From: Roseimaritima ulvae
Lineage (GTDB): Bacteria > Planctomycetota > Planctomycetia > Pirellulales > Pirellulaceae
NCBI RefSeq assembly: GCF_008065135.1
Contig: NZ_CP042914.1
Location: 2,046,001-2,110,000, forward strand
Direction of reading: 5' to 3'
Length of the DNA: 64,000 nt
In this document: positions 16,682 through 26,373 of the stretch, piece after piece
Numbering within the stretch: position 1 is the stretch's first letter
Layout of the letters: every line of letters begins with the position of its first letter
Notes under the pieces: generated by a model
What the model was told of the DNA's origin: nothing
Databases searched by the model: none
The model's input: only the letters and a program-made list of their open reading frames with translations
Translations under genes and position numbers: made by a program

Positions 16682-17419
16682 GTGAGCACAAACGAGTGGG
16701 TCTTTGGATCTTCGCCCGAAAGTGATGTCTGGGTTCCCGAATCAACCGTGTCCGCCAGTCACTGCAGTCTGAGAAAGACGTCTCAGGGATATCGCTTGCG
16801 CGATCTGGACAGCACCAACGGAACCTTTGTCGACGGCGCCAAAATTCGACAGCCAACGTCGATCGGGCCCGAAACGCACGTGATGCTAGGCGGGCTGATC
16901 ACCTTGCCCTGGCCGGAAAAAGAAGGCGCCTCGCGAGTGGTCCGGTTTGGGCGTGGTAGCCAGAACGATTACGTCATCGATGCCCCGAACGTGTCTACCT
17001 TTCACGGTGAGATCGTGGTCGGTCATTCGGGCACCTGGGTGGTAGTCGATTTAGGCAGCACCAACGGCATCGGTCTGAAGCAAGGACGCAAGTTTCATGT
17101 GATCCGCCGCGCGGCGATGATCAGCCCCAACGATACGTTGCTGCTGGGCAAAACGGAGTTACGGGTTCAGGACATCACGCCGCTGTTTCGCGGCACTCCG
17201 GCCTCCGATTCGGTCACGGGGTCACGACCGGCTTTGTCGGCCGAGCATCCTGCAGTGGACAATGCCTCGACCGACGAGCTCCCGCAAGCCGCTCGCTCGG
17301 CGGCGATACCCCGATTGTCCACCGCCACACCGCTGGCCAGCGCCCCGGCTTGGCTGTTGTTCGGTGTGGGATTGTTGATCGCGGTGCTGGTGTATGTCTG
17401 GTTCGTGGCGTTGCGTTAA
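16682..17419 (+). CDS. Double FHA-domain protein with C-terminal membrane anchor
   Basis: FHA domains bind phosphothreonine peptides. Two are present: residues 7-78 with Ser24-x-x-His27 and DSTNGTFV (43-50), and residues 88-165 with FGRGSQNDYVI, Ser105-x-x-His108 and GSTNGIGL (125-132). Both keep the Gly-Ser/Thr and Asn residues of a working site. A Pro/Ala/Ser-rich linker leads to a single hydrophobic helix at about 219-243 that ends the protein, suggesting a tail-anchored reader facing the cytoplasm. The start is GTG, preceded by AGGGGAGCT at good spacing. Planctomycetes have many Ser/Thr kinases; the kinase whose targets it reads is not evident here, although one lies at 53.3 kb. Confidence 0.9.
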   Translation: MSTNEWVFGSSPESDVWVPESTVSASHCSLRKTSQGYRLRDLDSTNGTFVDGAKIRQPTSIGPETHVMLGGLITLPWPEKEGASRVVRFGRGSQNDYVIDAPNVSTFHGEIVVGHSGTWVVVDLGSTNGIGLKQGRKFHVIRRAAMISPNDTLLLGKTELRVQDITPLFRGTPASDSVTGSRPALSAEHPAVDNASTDELPQAARSAAIPRLSTATPLASAPAWLLFGVGLLIAVLVYVWFVALR

Positions 17420-17439
17420 GTTGTCGAGCGTGAGTGTGT

Positions 17440-19480
17440 GTGTGGAGCCTCTCGCGGCTCCTGCGGCTATCTCGTTTAATCCGTAGCCGAAGGCGCCGGC
17501 GCGGGCTGCCGCGGAGGGTTGGGTTTGTCTTTTGCTTTTCTAGACCGTTTGGCTTCGATTGCGATCGTCCGGCGGACCACGCCTGCGCCTGCGGAGCCTG
17601 TCGAGCATGAGGGTGTGTGTGGAACTTCTCGCGGCTCCTGCGGCTATCTCGTTTAACCCGTAGCCGCAGGCGCCGGCGCGGGCTGCCGCGGAGGGTTGGG
17701 TTTGTCTTTTGCTTCTCTAGGCCGTTTGGCTTCGATTGCGATCGTCCGGCGGATCACGCCTGCGCCTGCGGAGCCTGTCGCGCGTGAGGGTGCGTGCGGA
17801 ACTTCTCGCGGCTCCTGCGGCTACGGGTTAAACGACTGAGCCGGACCACGCCTGCGCCTGCGGAGCCTGTCGAGCATGAGGGTGTGTGTGGAACTTTTTG
17901 AGGCTCCTGCGGCTACCTCGTTTAACCCGTAGCCGCAGGCGCCGGCGCGGGCTGCCGCGGAGGGTTGGGTTTGTCTTTTGCTTCTCGAGACCGTTTGGCT
18001 TCGATTGCGAGCGTCCGGCGGACCACGCCTGTGCCTGCGGAGCCTGTCGCGCGTGAGGGTGTGTGCGGAACTTCTCGCGGCTCCTGCGGCTACGGGTTAA
18101 ACGACTGAGCCGGACCACGCCTGCGCCTGCGGAGCCTGTCGAGCATGAGGGTGTGTGTGGAACTTTTTGAGGCTCCTGCGGCTACCTCGTTTAACCCGTA
18201 GCCGCAGGCGCCGGCGCGGGCTGCCGCGGAGGGTTGGGTTTGTCTTTTGCTTCTCGAGACCGTTTGGCTTCGATTGCGAGCGTCCGGCGGACCACGCCTG
18301 TGCCTGCGGAGCCTGTCGCGCGTGAGGGTGTGTGTGGAACTTTTTGAGGCTCCTGCGGCTATCTCGTTTAACCCGTAGCCGCAGGCGCCGGCGCGGGCTG
18401 CCGCGGAGGGTTGGGTTTGTCTTTTGCTTTTCTAGACCGTTTGGCTTCGATTGCGATCGTCCGGCGGACCATGCCTGCGCCTGCGGAGCCTGTCGCGCGT
18501 GAGGGTGCGTGCGGAACTTTTTGAGGCTCCTGCGGCTACCTCGTTTAACCCGTAGCCGCAGGCGCCGGCGCGGGCTGCCGCGGAGGGTTGGGTTTGTCTT
18601 TTGCTTCTCTAGGCCGTTTGGCTTCGATTGCGATCGTCCGGCGGACCACGCCTGCGCCTGCGGAGCCTGCCGAGCGTGAGGGTGTGTGCGGAACTTCTTG
18701 AGGCTCCTGCGGCTACCTCGTTTAACCCGTAGCCGCAGGCGCCGGCGCGGGCTGCCGCGGAGGGTTGGGTTTGTCTTTTGCTTCTCTAGGCCGTTTGGCT
18801 TCGATTGCGATCGTCCGGCGGACCACGCCTGCGCCTGCGGAGCCTGTCGCGCATGAGGGTGCGTGCGGAACTTTTTGAGGCTCCTGAGGCTACCTCGTTT
18901 AACCCGTAGCCGCAGGCGCCGGCTCGGGCTGCCGCGGAGGGTTGGGTTTGTCTTTTGCTTCTCTAGGCCGTTTGGCTTCGATTGCGATCGTCCGGCGGAC
19001 CACGCCTGCGCCTGCGGAGCCTGCCGCGCGTGAGGGTGTGTGCGGAACTTCTTGAGGCTCCTGCGGCTACGGGTTAAACGACTGAGCCGGACCATGCCTG
19101 TGCCTGCGGAGCCTGTCGCGCGTGAGGGTGTGTGTGGAACTTTTTGAGGCTCCTGCGGCTATCTCGTTTAACCCGTAGCCGCAGGCGCCGGCGCGGGCTG
19201 CCGCGGAGGGTTGGGTTTGTCTTTTGCTTCTCTAGGCCGTTTGGCTTCGATTGCGATCGTCCGGCGGACCATGCCTGCGCCTGCGGAGCCTGTCGCGCGT
19301 GAGGGTGCGTGCGGAACTTTTTGAGGCTCCTGAGGCTACGGGTTAAACGACTGAGCCGGACCACGCCTGCGCCTGCGGAGCCTGTCGCGCGTGAGGGTGT
19401 GTGTGGAACTTCTCGAGGCTCCTGCGGTTACGGGTTAAACGACTGAACCGGACTGCGGCTACGGGTTTAACGAGCTGGCC
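17440..19480. repeat. Tandem array of 177-bp units interspersed with 92-bp half-units
   Basis: The landmark 'gggttgggtttgtctttt' recurs at about 17516, 17693, 17962, 18231, 18408, 18585, 18762, 18939 and 19208. Spacings are 177 or 269 bp (177 plus 92), so nine full units alternate irregularly with half-units that lack the landmark. More half-units close the array. Within the unit, CCTGCGGCTAC and GTAGCCGCAGG form a perfect 11-bp inverted repeat around a 12-nt loop. Units differ by scattered substitutions only, implying recent amplification or homogenisation. Because 177 is divisible by three, the minus strand shows repetitive open frames of 59-residue units; I regard these as by-products. Nothing else is seen in this 2-kb stretch. 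Confidence 0.95.
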
Positions 19481-19487
19481 GCAGACG

Positions 19488-20540
19488 TTAGGCTTGCTGT
19501 ATCGCAAACGCGTCGAGTCGCTGTTTGATCAAGCGTGCTCCGTTGCCATCCAGGGGACCCAGCTGCACGCGGCCCCGCTGTACGGTCGCCCCCTCGGCGG
19601 GTTCGTCGGCCAGCAGCACCGCTCCGTCCAGGTCCGCGTAGTCCAACAGCGGCAACAGCTGCGCCGCGGCCGAGATACCGATCGAACTTTCCACCATACA
19701 CCCGACCATCGTCGACATGCCCAGCGAACGGGCTTCGCGCAGCATCCGCACGGCCGGAGTCAGCCCGCCGCACTTGCACAGTTTCACGTTGACGCCGTGA
19801 AACCGCTGATGACATTTTTCCACATCGCTTTCCACCAAACAACTTTCGTCGGCGATGATCGGCAAAACCGATTCGGCGTACACCCGCCGATGCGCTTCGT
19901 CGGGAGCGGTCGCCGGCAGCGGTTGTTCGATAAATTCCACGCCCAGCTGTTTTAAGACCGACGCATTGGCGATGGTTTCCTCCGCCGTCCAGCCGCAGTT
20001 GGCGTCCACTCGCAGCGTGGCGTCGGTCTGTTCGCGAAGTTGGCGAACGATGTCCACGTCATGCTCGGTCCCCAGTTTGATTTTGTACACCGGCCAGCCC
20101 GGTTGCTCGTTCAGCTTGGCGACCATCTTATCGATGCTGTCGATGCCAATCGTATAACTGGACGCTGGAATCCGCTCCCACTGCAAACCCAGCAACTGGT
20201 AGGTGGGCTGCTGTTTTAGCTTGCCATGCAGATCGTGGGCGGCCAGGTCCAGAGCGGAGAGCGTGAAGGGATCGCCCGACAAGCCGGCTTGCAGCATATC
20301 CCACAGCTCTTGGGGTCTGCCGAATTGGTACGAGTGGAGGATCGGCGTACAGTTTTCAATCGCCGCGGTCATCGATTTTAAAGAATGACCGTAATACGTG
20401 TTTTCCGTCGCTTCGCCGTACCCGCACACGCCCTCGTGCTCAAGTTCGACGATCAAGGAACGCTGCACTGAAATCGACTCGCGGGCGATCGTGAATTCGT
20501 GCTCCAAGGGAAGCGCCAGAGGATAGACCCGTACCTTCAT
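19488..20540 (-). CDS. dgcA: Enolase-superfamily epimerase/racemase (dipeptide epimerase or N-acetyl-D-glutamate racemase)
   Basis: This 350-residue protein has the muconate-lactonising/dipeptide epimerase layout. Visible catalytic residues are Lys153-x-Lys155 (YKIKLG), metal ligands Asp179 (RVDANCGW), Glu205 (FIEQPLP) and Asp231 (IADES), and the opposite lysine in [10 protein letters not shown] (253 or 256). Family members epimerise L-Ala-D/L-Glu in murein recycling. The start codon overlaps by 4 bp (ATGA) the end of the DUF1611 gene upstream. Characterised DgcN (DUF1611)-DgcA pairs acetylate D-glutamate and racemise N-acetyl-D-glutamate, so this pairing favours D-glutamate catabolism. Dipeptide epimerase activity remains the alternative; the family is certain, the substrate is inferred. 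Confidence 0.85.
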   Translation of the reverse strand: MKVRVYPLALPLEHEFTIARESISVQRSLIVELEHEGVCGYGEATENTYYGHSLKSMTAAIENCTPILHSYQFGRPQELWDMLQAGLSGDPFTLSALDLAAHDLHGKLKQQPTYQLLGLQWERIPASSYTIGIDSIDKMVAKLNEQPGWPVYKIKLGTEHDVDIVRQLREQTDATLRVDANCGWTAEETIANASVLKQLGVEFIEQPLPATAPDEAHRRVYAESVLPIIADESCLVESDVEKCHQRFHGVNVKLCKCGGLTPAVRMLREARSLGMSTMVGCMVESSIGISAAAQLLPLLDYADLDGAVLLADEPAEGATVQRGRVQLGPLDGNGARLIKQRLDAFAIQQA

Positions 20541-21667
20541 CGCTGCAGTTCCTGTTTCAGTTTCCGTACGGCATCGACCAGCGGCGCCGGGCCGTCGCGA
20601 TAGACATCACAAACCGGCAACCCCAATTCCTCGCTGACCCGCTGTCGCTCCTCGGCGGCCTCTTCGGCCGACACCTTGCGACTGTTCATGGCCACGCCGA
20701 TCACTCGGCAGGGATGCCGCAGCGAGGCGTTGGCTTCATAAGCGTCGATCAATCGGCGATGGGACAGCAGTTCGATTTGGTCATAGCCCTTGGCCATGGT
20801 GCGGCCGACTTCGTAGCAGAATATCAGGCCATCCGGTGCACAGCCATGTAACAGACCCAGCGTGACGGCGGAGAAACTGGGGTGGGAGATACAGCCCTGG
20901 CCTTCGATCAACAATACATCGTGCTGTTCGTGTTGCTTGACCAGCGTTTCCGCCGCGCCGTTGACAAAGTCGGCCACCACGCAATCGATGGGAAAACCGG
21001 CACCGGAAATCATGATCCCGGTTTGTCCGGTGGCCAAAAACCGGGCGTCCACGTTCTGTTTGGCCAACGCTTGTTGGACTTCCAAGGCGACCACCATTTT
21101 GCCGACGCTGCAGTCGTGTCCCACGGTGTGGATCCGCAGGCAACCATCGCGGAAGCGGACGCCTTGAGCCGTATCGCGGATCGTGTTCCGGCGTACGTCG
21201 ATCAGCCGCGAGCCGTGTTGCTGGGCGAGGCTGACAAATTCGGGGTCGTGGCACAGAAAGTCATGCAGCCCGGAGACGACGTCGATGCCGCGGCGAAGGG
21301 CTTCACTGACAATTGGTCGCCAGGTCGCCGGCAAGGCACCGCCGGGGGGCGCGATGCCGATGAACAACGCGTCGGCAGGTACTTGATCGAGCGACGCAAT
21401 CACGGGCAGGTCGCCGCCGGCACCCAGCAAGGCTTGAGCGGTCTGTCCGGCTTGGCTGGCATCCAACACCGCCGCGATATCGGCGGTGCGATAACGCAAC
21501 AAACTGATCGCCGTCTTGGCCAGAAACGGGGTTGAAAACCCATCGGTCAGCAAGACGATGCGGTGATAGTCTTTCAGCGAGGAGGAGTCCGGATGAGCCT
21601 GCGGATCCGGTTGCCCGCTGCCGGGCTCGCTTTCGACAGAGGCGGTGGGTTGGGGAACGGTATTCAT
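20537..21667 (-). CDS. dgcN: DUF1611 family protein, probable D-glutamate N-acetyltransferase (DgcN-like)
   Basis: A Rossmann-like N-terminal half starts at [10 protein letters not shown]. It is followed by a P-loop-type GHDCSVGKM motif and a second half with [14 protein letters not shown], which is DUF1611 organisation. The family was long called NAD-dependent epimerase/dehydratase; characterised members (DgcN) N-acetylate D-glutamate. The downstream gene overlaps by 4 bp and is a DgcA-like racemase. I place the start at ATG 21667; an in-frame GTG at 21739 would add 24 residues, but its GGGAGG lies only 1 nt away and the added residues look non-conserved. A poorly conserved Pro/Ser-rich region precedes the domain. 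Confidence 0.8.
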   Translation of the reverse strand: MNTVPQPTASVESEPGSGQPDPQAHPDSSSLKDYHRIVLLTDGFSTPFLAKTAISLLRYRTADIAAVLDASQAGQTAQALLGAGGDLPVIASLDQVPADALFIGIAPPGGALPATWRPIVSEALRRGIDVVSGLHDFLCHDPEFVSLAQQHGSRLIDVRRNTIRDTAQGVRFRDGCLRIHTVGHDCSVGKMVVALEVQQALAKQNVDARFLATGQTGIMISGAGFPIDCVVADFVNGAAETLVKQHEQHDVLLIEGQGCISHPSFSAVTLGLLHGCAPDGLIFCYEVGRTMAKGYDQIELLSHRRLIDAYEANASLRHPCRVIGVAMNSRKVSAEEAAEERQRVSEELGLPVCDVYRDGPAPLVDAVRKLKQELQR

Positions 21668-21765
21668 ATTGATCGACGAACGGGTACCCTGTGACGGAGC
21701 TTGGTGGGAAAGTGCGATTGAATTGTAGCGAACCGCCACGCCTCCCGGCAGATCGTGGCGGCGGG

Positions 21766-23439
21766 CTAATCAATTAACATCGCCGCCAATTCGGCCACGA
21801 TCGGTGCCAGCTCGCGCATTGAAGCCTGGATGCGATACGGGCGTGAACCGGACAGTCCGTGTTGCGATAACGTTTCGCTGCTTTCGCTCAGGTGCTCCCA
21901 TTCGCTCAGCAACGCCTTGCAGGTCGCTTGCAGGTCTCGCAAAGGGGCCTGGTTGCTCAGCTGCGAATTCAGCTGTCGGGCCAGTCGCAGGAAGCGATCG
22001 CCGCATTCCGTGAACTCGGCGCCAAAATCCCGTGGCGTGTAATAGCGACGGTAACGCTGGATATCGGCGTTCAGGTATTCCGCTTGCCCTTCCAGCGAGG
22101 CCGCCAATTCCAGACCGCGCTGCTGGTCCAGGGTTTCGTGCATGCCCAGCAATTCGCGGATTTGTTGGCTGCTCCGCTGCACGTCGCGGAGGACGGCGGG
22201 ATCGATCGCGTCGATCGCGGCCAGCCGCGACTGCAAGGCCTGCCAGCGTCCGTCGATATCGACAAACTGCTGCCGCAATGAGCTCTGCCGCGGCGGAGTT
22301 GCCTGCGGGTCGACCAACTGGTTGAATTCGCGACATCGCGTCCACAGCGAGCGGGCATCGTTGACGATCGCGTTCTGTTCGCGGGCTGGCAACCGGACCA
22401 GGGCGCGGATCGTCAGTTGATCCAACAGCTTGGCGACCTGCTGCTCCAAACGCGCCGATGCGCGGAACAATAGATTTCCGTCCGCCACCGGGGGCATGTA
22501 CATCAAGGCAAACACTTCCTCGCCGCATTGCCGGATACGTTCCAGGCGAACATCGACATGGGCATCGTTCAACTGGTAAAGAGGCGCTGCATAGGATCGC
22601 CAACGTGTGACAAAGTCGTTGTAACGGGGCATGATCTGATCCAGCTCCGCCGTCGCGGCAAAGTCCGCCTCGCGTTGCAGTTGTTGTTCCAGGATGCGGC
22701 CGTCATGGATCCACTGGCGAATTTCGGCCGAGCGGCCGCGGACCAATTGCAGATCATCCAGCAGGGCGTTCATGTAAGTGCTGGCGATCGTCATCAGTTC
22801 CTGCATCCGGCGGCGATCGAACTGCGCCTGCACGCCCAGCAGTTTGCAGATCTGGTTGCTGTATTGATCGAGCGCCGAGACGCTTTGCATCGTCTGGGGG
22901 CGGAGACCATCGAGTGAACGCAGCTGAAACGAAAGCGGACGCCAATCGCTATCGACGTCACAGTATTCGTCGATCACCTGGCGATACTCCGTCACCGCCA
23001 AGGCTTGGCGGGAGAGCGCGTCGGCGTGGGCGTGCAGGTGCAGCACGTCGCCGATCAGGGCTCGCGAACCGGGGACGTGGCCCGACGGGCGACGGAGCTC
23101 GTCCGCCAGGGCGGCGGCGTGCAGCGTGTACTGTTGGATCCAGTCGCGAAACGTCAGCAACCGTTGGTCGTTCGTGGCGGCGCCGCGCCGGGGCGCGGCC
23201 GCGGAGGGAGCCGCCGGCCGCACATCTGGCGGCTGCGGAGCGGAGGGCAACGGACGCCGCTCGGTCCGCTGGGTTTGTTGCCGCCGCTGCTGTTCGCGCT
23301 GCTGGTTTTTCTCCAGCTCCGCTTCGACGATCGAACGGAACAGGCCTTCGATGAATTGCCCACGCTGGGCCAACGCCGGGCCGCTGCAGGCGATTGTCAG
23401 GACGAGGCAGACGCTGCCTGAGAAGCATTTTCGGAACAT
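21766..23439 (-). CDS. Secreted alpha-helical protein of unknown function
   Basis: From ATG 23439 the protein has 557 residues. I prefer this start to an upstream in-frame one because it gives a clean signal peptide ([23 protein letters not shown]) with an AxA cleavage site. The mature part opens with a Gln/Arg/Glu-rich segment, then a Pro/Ala-rich linker, then mostly helical sequence with many Arg/Leu/Gln heptads and no membrane segment. No enzymatic motif is recognisable. It is probably periplasmic or on the cell surface. It lies 98 bp upstream of the dgcN-like gene on the same strand; a functional link is not evident. Confidence 0.75.
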   Translation of the reverse strand: MFRKCFSGSVCLVLTIACSGPALAQRGQFIEGLFRSIVEAELEKNQQREQQRRQQTQRTERRPLPSAPQPPDVRPAAPSAAAPRRGAATNDQRLLTFRDWIQQYTLHAAALADELRRPSGHVPGSRALIGDVLHLHAHADALSRQALAVTEYRQVIDEYCDVDSDWRPLSFQLRSLDGLRPQTMQSVSALDQYSNQICKLLGVQAQFDRRRMQELMTIASTYMNALLDDLQLVRGRSAEIRQWIHDGRILEQQLQREADFAATAELDQIMPRYNDFVTRWRSYAAPLYQLNDAHVDVRLERIRQCGEEVFALMYMPPVADGNLLFRASARLEQQVAKLLDQLTIRALVRLPAREQNAIVNDARSLWTRCREFNQLVDPQATPPRQSSLRQQFVDIDGRWQALQSRLAAIDAIDPAVLRDVQRSSQQIRELLGMHETLDQQRGLELAASLEGQAEYLNADIQRYRRYYTPRDFGAEFTECGDRFLRLARQLNSQLSNQAPLRDLQATCKALLSEWEHLSESSETLSQHGLSGSRPYRIQASMRELAPIVAELAAMLID

Positions 23440-23983
23440 GATCGAGCGACCGGCTGGAGAGAAGGGAAACGCGACGCAGGAACAGCGAGCGGCAACGCTC
23501 GGCGGCGCAGCACTCGGGGTTTCGTTTGTTATACACCGGCCAGCGATGCGGTACCGCGTAGGGCGCATGGTGGCGCGTTAAAAGGGCCCATCCCCCCCGA
23601 CTGCGGCGCATACTCTCTCTTACATCGGATCGTACCGAGGTGCACACAAAACGGGCATCAGCTGCCTCGTCCCTAGGCATTTGCGAGCTTGTCGAGGACC
23701 GCTGGAGGGGCTTTGCCGATCGTTCCCGGAAAATTCTTGCAATCCTAACTATCGGTGTGGCCGTTATTTAGGGAACGGTGTTGGAAAGCCTTTCGCGGTT
23801 TGGCGCGGGCTGTGCGATAGGGGCACGGCAGTGAGACGCGACGAGTCATTCGCTTTGGCAGAGAAATTGGTCTACGGCCCAGGCAAGGTCAAACGAAGAT
23901 TTCGCAGTCGTCTCGCACAACAACTTTGGCTGCGGCAGACGTTCGTGGCATTCACCACCTTGTTGACTGCGAAAGGCAATCGT
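23440..23983. other. Divergent intergenic region upstream of amt
   Basis: This 544-bp region separates the secreted helical protein (leftward) from amt (rightward) and should carry both promoters. The amt frame is open upstream to 23681 but lacks family-like sequence before ATG 23984. A GG...TTGCA stretch near 23727-23740 resembles a sigma-54 site, but its GG-GC spacing is 9 nt rather than 10. I see no RNA gene. Confidence 0.4.
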
Positions 23984-25468
23984 ATGAGTAATTTTTGGAA
24001 GGGGCGGTCGGTTGGACCGCTGATGTTATTGGCCCTGTTGGGGCTGTGTTTGAGTTGGGCGCCGAGCAGCTGGGCTCAGGAAGAGTCGGCTCCTGCGGAA
24101 GCGGCGGCCCCGGCAGAAGAAGCCGAAACTCCCGCGGAAGTGGCAGCCGAGGAAGAGGTTGTGGAGGAAGCGGATCTGGGAGTTGGGTACGCGTTTGACA
24201 ACATCGTGTTGTTTGTGTGTGCCGTCTTGGTTTTGTTCATGCAAGCCGGTTTCGCGATGGTCGAAGTCGGTTTGAACGCGGCCAAAAACACCGTCAACAT
24301 TCTTTATAAGAACGTGATGGACCTATCGGTCGGAGCGTTGTTGTTCTTTTTGATCGGGTTTGGGTTGATGTACCCGACGTCTTATATGACGCCCGAGCAA
24401 GCCGAGACGGTCAGCGGCTACTTTGCCTTTGGCGGATCGGGCATTTATGAGAGTGCTCCCGATCGCACCTTTTCGCCTCAGGTGGATTGGTTGTTCCAAG
24501 CCGTGTTTGCCGCTACCGCCGCCACGATCGTGTCGGGTGCGGTCGCTGGTCGTATGAAGTTCACCGCTTACCTGGTTTACAGTGCCATCCTGACGGGTCT
24601 GATTTACCCGATCAGCGGTTACTGGAAATGGGGTGGTGGCTGGTTGATGCAGTTTGGCGAATTGACCGCCGACGGCTGGTCGATGGGTTTTCAGGATTTT
24701 GCGGGTTCGGCCGTGGTCCACGCAGTGGGTGGCTTTGCCGGTTTGGCCGGTGCCTTGATCCTGGGGCCTCGTTTGGGACGCTTTACCGCCGAAGGCAAGA
24801 GCGTACCGCTGCCCGGTCACAACGTGGCCTTCGCCGCGCTGGGTGTGTTCATCCTGTGGGTGGGTTGGTACGGATTTAACCCTGGTAGCCAATTGGCCTT
24901 CCAGTCCAGTGCGGACACCGACGCTACGGTGATGATCGCCGTCAACACGACGCTGGCCGCTGCGGCTGGTGTGGTTGCCGCCACGCTGATCAGCTGGGGC
25001 ATCTTTGGCAAACCCGACTTGACGATGAGCTTGAACGGAGCTCTGGGCGGCTTGGTGGGCATCACCGCCTGCTGTGACTGCTTCACCAACACTTGGTCGA
25101 TCGTGATCGGTGCGGTTGCCGGCGTCCTGGTTGTGCTGGGCGTGGTGATGTTGGACAAGTTGAAAATCGACGATCCCGTGGGGGCATGGCCCGTGCACGG
25201 TCTGTGTGGCATCTGGGGTTGTATGGCGATCGGCATCCTGCCCAACGCTCACCTGGAAAGCGGAGCCACCAGTTTTGGAATTCAGTTGATCGGTACGGCT
25301 TCCATCTGTGTGTGGGCCTTTGTCACGATGGGGATTGTTTTCGGAGTTCTGAAAATGATCGGCATGCTGCGAGTCACTCCGGAAGAAGAGACCGCTGGCT
25401 TGGATATCTCTGAGCACGGTATGCACGCTTATCCCTCGGACGCCATCACCGGCGGACAGGTAGCGTAA
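23984..25468 (+). CDS. amt: Ammonium transporter (Amt family) with signal peptide
   Basis: Amt proteins conduct ammonium across the inner membrane as trimers. From ATG 23984 (GAAAGG 9 nt upstream) the protein has 494 residues. Residues 1-31 are a signal peptide (...APSSWAQ), then an Ala/Glu-rich acidic linker (33-64) precedes the first core helix. Family sequences such as GSAVVHAVGGFAGLAGA and AWPVHGLCGIWG are present, giving the twin pore histidines His246 and His405. The acidic periplasmic N-terminal extension is longer than in E. coli AmtB. No glnK/PII gene is adjacent. A hairpin with a T-rich tail follows the stop. Confidence 0.96.
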   Translation: MSNFWKGRSVGPLMLLALLGLCLSWAPSSWAQEESAPAEAAAPAEEAETPAEVAAEEEVVEEADLGVGYAFDNIVLFVCAVLVLFMQAGFAMVEVGLNAAKNTVNILYKNVMDLSVGALLFFLIGFGLMYPTSYMTPEQAETVSGYFAFGGSGIYESAPDRTFSPQVDWLFQAVFAATAATIVSGAVAGRMKFTAYLVYSAILTGLIYPISGYWKWGGGWLMQFGELTADGWSMGFQDFAGSAVVHAVGGFAGLAGALILGPRLGRFTAEGKSVPLPGHNVAFAALGVFILWVGWYGFNPGSQLAFQSSADTDATVMIAVNTTLAAAAGVVAATLISWGIFGKPDLTMSLNGALGGLVGITACCDCFTNTWSIVIGAVAGVLVVLGVVMLDKLKIDDPVGAWPVHGLCGIWGCMAIGILPNAHLESGATSFGIQLIGTASICVWAFVTMGIVFGVLKMIGMLRVTPEEETAGLDISEHGMHAYPSDAITGGQVA

Positions 25469-25525
25469 CAACGCGAATCGCGGATTCTTCTTGGCTCTTG
25501 CCTGGGTCAGAAGAGGCCCCTATGG

Positions 25526-25573
25526 CTCGCAGTGGGTGACCGCCTCACCTGCTGCGAGTCGGGGGTTTTCTTT
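25526..25573 (+). terminator. Intrinsic terminator of amt
   Basis: CTCGCAG at 25526 pairs with CTGCGAG ending at 25558, with GGGTGA/TCACCT pairing inside, and is followed by GGGGGTTTTCTTT. It starts 57 bp after the amt stop and isolates amt from the pilus locus. Confidence 0.75.
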
Positions 25574-25797
25574 CGTTTGGGGTATTCTGATCCCGGACAA
25601 TCGTTGCAACCCGCGCAACGTCTCTGAGGGACTTAGTTTTCGCTACCGAAACAGCGTTCCCGACCCGATTCTTTTGACAGCCCCCATTCCTGGCGTACTT
25701 TTCCTGCAGAGAGCGAGCGAGTTGTCGTTCAACTCGCTGCCGAAGAGCCACACCGGTGTTTGCCTGCGGGCCTGCTCTGGTGAAACCCTTCGGTTGG

Positions 25798-25896
25798 CCT
25801 CTGCCTCCTTGAAAAAGGCTAACCGATCGTAAGGTCGGGGCGCAAAGCTACGGGTCCCCCGTATTAAGTGGGACTGCCGGGTTGCCAAGGCAGCAG
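25798..25896 (+). promoter_or_regulatory. Probable cyclic-di-GMP-I (GEMM) riboswitch upstream of the Flp pilin
   Basis: The segment matches the GEMM-I layout. Outer helix CUGCCU (25801-25806) pairs with AGGCAG (25888-25893). GGCUAACC-GAUC-GUAA-GGUC-GGGGCGCAAAGCU corresponds to the conserved first stem, with a GNRA tetraloop closing at 25829-25832 and the invariant GCAAAGC at 25842-25848. A second stem GGGUCCC...GGGAC is followed by UGCCGGGUUGCC, the tetraloop-receptor side. It lies 166 nt upstream of the pilin start on the same strand, as in other bacteria where GEMM RNAs control pili. No obvious terminator lies between it and the pilin, so control may be translational or through a distal fold. 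ON versus OFF polarity is unknown. Confidence 0.8.
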
Positions 25897-26061
25897 TGTT
25901 CGGTGCGACTTGAGAGCAAATTGCCAACAAGCCGCGCCGCCTGTCACCAAGGCGAAGATTGGAGACGAGGCTGCACCAGTCGGGCGATCAATCGATGGCC
26001 TGATATTTGTTTGTTGGGGTGGAATTTTTGAATCCGCCCATGACTCGCGAGGAGTAGAACT

Positions 26062-26238
26062 ATGAAGAACTTCGCCGACAAAGTTGTAAATTTCCTGAAG
26101 GACGAAGACGGCCCCACCGCTGTTGAGTACGCCGTGATGATGGCTTTGATCATCGTGGTTTGCCTGGGCAGCGTGGGCTTGATCGGTACCAAAGCCGATG
26201 AAAAGTTCCAAGCGGTTGCTGACGAACTGTCCAAATAA
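26062..26238 (+). CDS. flp: Flp/Fap-type class IVb pilin
   Basis: This is a 58-residue pilin preceded by GAGGAG at 9-nt spacing. It has a short charged leader, then GPTAVEYAVMMALIIVV, where the G/x-TxxEYxxxxA processing and Glu-Tyr assembly signature of Flp pilins is clear, followed by a hydrophobic helix and a short charged tail. The prepilin peptidase encoded downstream should cleave it. The leader mRNA carries the probable c-di-GMP riboswitch, and a strong stem-loop follows the stop, as expected for an abundantly expressed structural subunit. Confidence 0.95.
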   Translation: MKNFADKVVNFLKDEDGPTAVEYAVMMALIIVVCLGSVGLIGTKADEKFQAVADELSK

Positions 26239-26261
26239 TTTGGGTTAAGTCTGCAAGGCTA

Positions 26262-26320
26262 ATCACCCGAGGCGCACGGCTGAATTTCTCGCGATTCTCA
26301 GCCGTGCGTTCCGGGGTGAT
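26262..26320 (+). terminator. Long stem-loop after the pilin gene
   Basis: ATCACCC plus CGCACGGCTGA (26262-26283) pair almost continuously with TCAGCCGTGCG plus GGGGTGAT (26298-26320) around a 14-nt loop. No U-tract follows. It is therefore either a partial terminator or a 3' stabiliser that would make pilin mRNA more abundant than the downstream messages. Confidence 0.6.
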
Positions 26321-26373
26321 CGCCCGCCCCTGCGCCTTTTGTACCGCACACCCCTAGCGTTTACCGTTGTCTC

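Noticed and set aside
18097-19095. 332-codon minus-strand frame (and two shorter ones) made of 59-residue repeats inside the 177-bp array
   Set aside because: The frame exists because 177 is divisible by three; it is broken at each 269-bp spacing, begins at repeat copies, and the composition (Arg/Lys/Gln/Pro) is not protein-like.
17440-19480. CRISPR array
   Set aside because: Units are 177 bp with no short repeat/unique spacer pattern and there are no cas genes.
23727-23745. Sigma-54-like promoter upstream of amt
   Set aside because: GG and GC are 9 nt apart, not 10, and the rest of the consensus is poor.
24323-25471. 382-codon minus-strand frame opposite amt
   Set aside because: Antisense of a well-conserved transporter gene; His/Gln/Thr-rich product without a family.
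25741-25797. Second riboswitch aptamer in tandem with the GEMM element
   Set aside because: Only a small AACC-cttc-GGTT hairpin is visible; the conserved GCAAAGC core is absent.
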